DNA of 64,000 nucleotides from Arcuatula senhousia (taxonomy: Eukaryota; Mollusca; Bivalvia; Mytilida; Mytilidae), in the NCBI GenBank assembly GCA_963971305.1, contig OZ020304.1, forward strand, positions 35,946,502-36,010,501, written 5' to 3'. Each line of letters begins with the position of its first letter. Position 1 is the stretch's first letter. The position numbers and the translations under genes are program-made. Positions 60,720 to 64,000 of this stretch are shown in pieces. Below the pieces are notes generated by a model that saw only the letters and a list, made by a program, of their open reading frames with translations, was not told the origin of the DNA and did not search any database.

Positions 60720-62300
60720 AATAGTGAGCTAATTGTAAATTATTGGTTGTGAAAGCTATTTAATATTTTTTTTTAAATTAAGTATCGTGTACTGAACCCA
60801 AACAAGGTATGATTTGGCAGTCCACATAGATAAAAATAGAATAAGTTAGTGCTTATTCTATTTTTAAAGGTCATACAATATGTTTTATTTTTAAAAACAA
60901 TTATTCAACTTAAAACATTGGAACATTTTTTGTTGACCGAGGAATAATTCCAATTTAATTTGGATGAGATGGTTTTTTAGACAATTCAAATAAATTTATT
61001 TATTAAAAGTGCTCTTATTGTTGTAACAAGAATTTTGAGATTGAAACAGATTTTTTTCTGCTCAGTCCGTCCAAAGAAGAATTTTTTATACAAATACTTT
61101 TCCTAAGCTTGTTAAGAGCTTGCTGAAAAAGAATCTCTTTGTTATGAATTATGACAACATTAACATACTCTTGTTAATCCAAATGAATGAATCATATGCC
61201 GTCCAAAGACTTCTACCGTATCAGATTACTTTTCTTTGATTTTATATTTGTTATAATGTTGTTTTAAAATACTATGTGCTATGAGAAATCTTGTGATATT
61301 TCTTATCTTTTATCAATAATCATTTCATTTTTTTTATTTTTTTTTTTTACTTAGTGTAAGGATATTTTTTCCCTGAAATATGAAATGTTATATATATATA
61401 ATATAAGTAGCCTAGATATTTTGCAAAATTCCAATTTTAAGCTAGTTTATCTGAAAAGCCAAATTGAAACTAAATTTTTCACTTTATCCATTTATATGAA
61501 TTGGTCTCTATATTTATATCACTTGTTTACACTATATTTTGAAAATTTTTAGAATGTCCTTTTAAAACCAAGTTGGCATTTTTTCTAATAAGATTCGTGA
61601 TAATGAAACCATAGCAATATAAAAAAAACAAAAAACAAAAACAACCATTAATGCTTAATCATAGCATAATTCAGATACTTGTGGTTAAAAACTGGATTAA
61701 TTTGTGTTACTTTGTTTTAGTTTTAACCTTAATTTTTGTAGAATTTAGTGTAATGATATGCCCGGGTATGATCTACTTAACTCATGTACATTTAAATCAA
61801 TTATACATTATTTATTTATGTTGATTACTCTTAAAGCTGTGATATTTTAAAAATTTATTGTATGCATTTTTTATTTGAAATAATTGGAGACTCCAACCAT
61901 TCGTGCATGTTTAAGCATTTTTAAGGTGCTGTTTATTTGCTATTTGTTGCCTTACAGTAATTCGTCCATGTACTTCAAAATGATGTACCATTTCAATGAA
62001 ATACTCCAAAATTTACTCCAGAAAAAGTTTGTATAAAATGTGTTGGTATCTTCAAATAGTGAATTATCAATTTCACATAAATGAGTTAACATCAACAATA
62101 GATGTAATGACTGTCATTAAGGTGAATTTCATTTGCAACAGCAAGGGTTTTTATTTTAGATTTTTTTACAAAACCAATATTTTCACTATTTGAAAATCAT
62201 TAAGTAGCTATATAGTCATTGTAATAACTGTAGCATGTTCAAATTAATGTATATAGAATTGTAAATATTTATTTATAATAAATTTTATATGCCAAAATTG
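60720..62300 (+). other. Probable 3' UTR of the DZIP1-family gene
   Basis: AT-rich with no coding exon. An AATAAA at 62277-62282 is a candidate polyadenylation signal. A 20-bp hairpin (agaataagttagtgcttatt) is at about 60837-60862. Confidence 0.4.
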
Positions 62301-62909
62301 AAAATTGCATTCTTTGTATATAATTTTTTTCACAAGGACTGTTGCCAATGCTAAAAGCAACTCTAGAAAATGTTTCAACAATATTTATCAATTTGACTTA
62401 AATAAAAATAAAATTTAACCTGGTAACATCAGCACCTAATTATGTGAGAAATTAGTTTGATTTAAAGTCCACCCCAAACGAGTTGACCTCCGGGTTGAAG
62501 TTACCATTTTTGAGGTGGGAATTATGTCTATTGGATCTGCTTTGTTTCAAATTGGTATCCACTGAACTTATGTGTTTATCAATATAAAAGAAACATTTTC
62601 ATTGACACACAACAATTGGATATATAGGTTATTGTAATGTACACATCCTTCTGGTGCAATCTTGCCAATTATTTTTTTGTCTAAGCATCTACAGGATTCA
62701 TTTCACAGATCAGTTTTACAATATTTGGGCACATTTGTAATTCCATTCTATTGCACCTTGGGTAGATTATTTTTTCTGGGTTAATATATAAAGGAAAATG
62801 TACTTGTAGGTTTCTTCTGTTTTGTATGTGTCAATAATTTATGTCTCGCCTGCGATGTAAATGTAAATTTTCATTGTTGTGTTTGCACACTTCAATCAAA
62901 AGTCCATAA
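62301..62909. other. Intergenic AT-rich sequence
   Basis: No coding, RNA or repeat signal that I can support. Confidence 0.4.
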
Positions 62910-63545
62910 TTAAATTAGATGGGTTGTATTAATCCTAAGTTGGTGAAACTTGGTATGCATATGCCCCAGTAGTAGCTTAGCACAGTTGCATACCCATCTT
63001 TTGACCTTGACCTTGATTCTCCAGTTGGGTGACTGACAATTTTCAATGCATATAATAGCAATATTAAGGTTTTGCCAGCACCTCCATATCTCAAGAACTA
63101 TAGGTTTTAGGTTGATGAAACTTGGTATGCATATGCCCAAGTAGTAGCTGAGCACAGTTGTATCCCCATCTGTTGACCTTGACCTTGATTTTCACATTTA
63201 ATGGCTTTGACAATTTTGAATACATATATAAGCAATATTAAGGTTTTATGAGCACCTACATATCTCAAGAACTATAAGTCCTAGGATGATGAAACTTGGT
63301 ATGCATATGCCCCAGTAGTAGCTGAGCACAGTAACATCCCCATCTTTTGACCTTGATTTAACGGTTGAGTGACTTTGACAATTTTAAATACATATATTAG
63401 CAATGGGTTTTATGTGCACCTCCATATCTCAAGACATATAAGCCCTAGGCTGGTGAAACTTGGTAGGCATTTGCCCTGGTAATAGTTTAGCACAGCTGCA
63501 TCCCCATCTTTTGACCTGGTCTTGATTTTCTGGTTGAGTGAATTC
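62910..63545 (+). repeat. Four tandem units (164-174 bp) of the 'aaacttggtatgcatatgccc' family
   Basis: The landmark ttggtatgc begins at 62950, 63122 and 63296, and as ttggtaggc at 63460. The intervening text ('tatctcaagaactata', 'gtagtagctgagcacag', 'cttttgaccttga') is conserved. Confidence 0.85.
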
Positions 63546-63549
63546 GATC

Positions 63550-64000
63550 ATTTTTGGCCGGATTTCACGGAGTGAAAAATCCGGGTTATAAAATGGTGAA
63601 TGTCGGGCGGGCGGGCGGGCGGGCGGGCGGGCGGCGGGCGGGCGGGGAAGAAATTTTCGTAACAGTTTTCTCAGCAACTACTAATCACAGCCACTTGATA
63701 TTTGGTATACAGCATCAGGGTGGGGTCCCATAACGTGGGATGCGATTTCATGTCTGTTGCTCACCTACTTCCTGTAACAGTTTTCTCAGCAACTATTTAT
63801 CATAGCCACTTGATATTTGGTAAACAGTATCAGGGTGAGGTCCCATAACGTGGGATGCGATTTCAGGTCTGTCCCTCATCTACTTCCTGTTTACCGACTT
63901 AGTTAATTTTTGACAACAATGTCCAATAGTAGAAAATTTTCGTAACAGTTTTCTTAGCAACTACTAATCACAGCCTCTTGATATTTGGTTTGCAGCATCA
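63550..64000 (+). repeat. 'ggatttcacggagtgaaaaatc' repeat family, copy 5, runs off the window
   Basis: Best-preserved copy, with three sub-units of 'cttgatatttggta'. It contains a (GGGC)n run at 63604-63646. Confidence 0.8.

Noticed and set aside
62910..63545. CRISPR-like array because of regular unit spacing
   Set aside because: Units are 164-174 bp and conserved throughout with no spacer structure. This is a eukaryotic tandem repeat.

Overview
The window is animal nuclear DNA, AT-rich and full of introns. The organism is most likely a marine bivalve close to Mytilus. The gene content is metazoan: an adhesion-type GPCR, an SLC16-type transporter, DNAJC3 and a DZIP1-family protein. The interspersed repeats include a 'ctacgcctgacgcgcgtttcg' motif and blocks ending in ggacggacgg, both of which I associate with mussel genomes. 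No bacterial, organellar or viral gene was recognised.

Layout: 1-800 is a LINE 3' end. 1809-3413 is the single large coding exon of a class B/adhesion-like GPCR. 4187-10209 is a six-exon monocarboxylate-transporter-like gene on the + strand; it carries one apparent one-base disruption and several repeats in its introns. 10240-19080 has no gene and is packed with mobile elements: LINE ends, a 2.8 kb terminal-inverted-repeat (TIR) element, two fold-back MITEs with perfect 8-bp target duplications, and a 325-bp direct duplication. 19086-25027 is a ten-exon lysine-rich leucine-rich-repeat protein. 25028-30520 is mostly repeats and probable 3' UTRs.

30525-39031 (minus strand) is a complete eleven-exon DNAJC3/P58IPK gene of 500 codons. 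An ER-stress-element-like site lies just upstream of its start. 41077-60719 (plus strand, divergent from DNAJC3) is a complete 24-exon DZIP1/DZIP1L-family gene of 962 codons, a ciliary and Hedgehog-pathway protein. The exon phases of the LRR, DNAJC3 and DZIP1 models are consistent end to end, and their coding lengths divide by three.

The most unusual object lies between the two divergent genes, at 39892-40648 on the minus strand. It is a miniature LTR retrotransposon (TRIM) arranged LTR-int-LTR-int-LTR. It has a tRNA-Lys-type primer binding site, a polypurine tract and a TATG target duplication. Each of its roughly 185-bp LTRs contains a tRNA-like sequence with A-box and B-box motifs. A second theme is a set of unrelated repeat families built from tandem units of about 155-174 bp.
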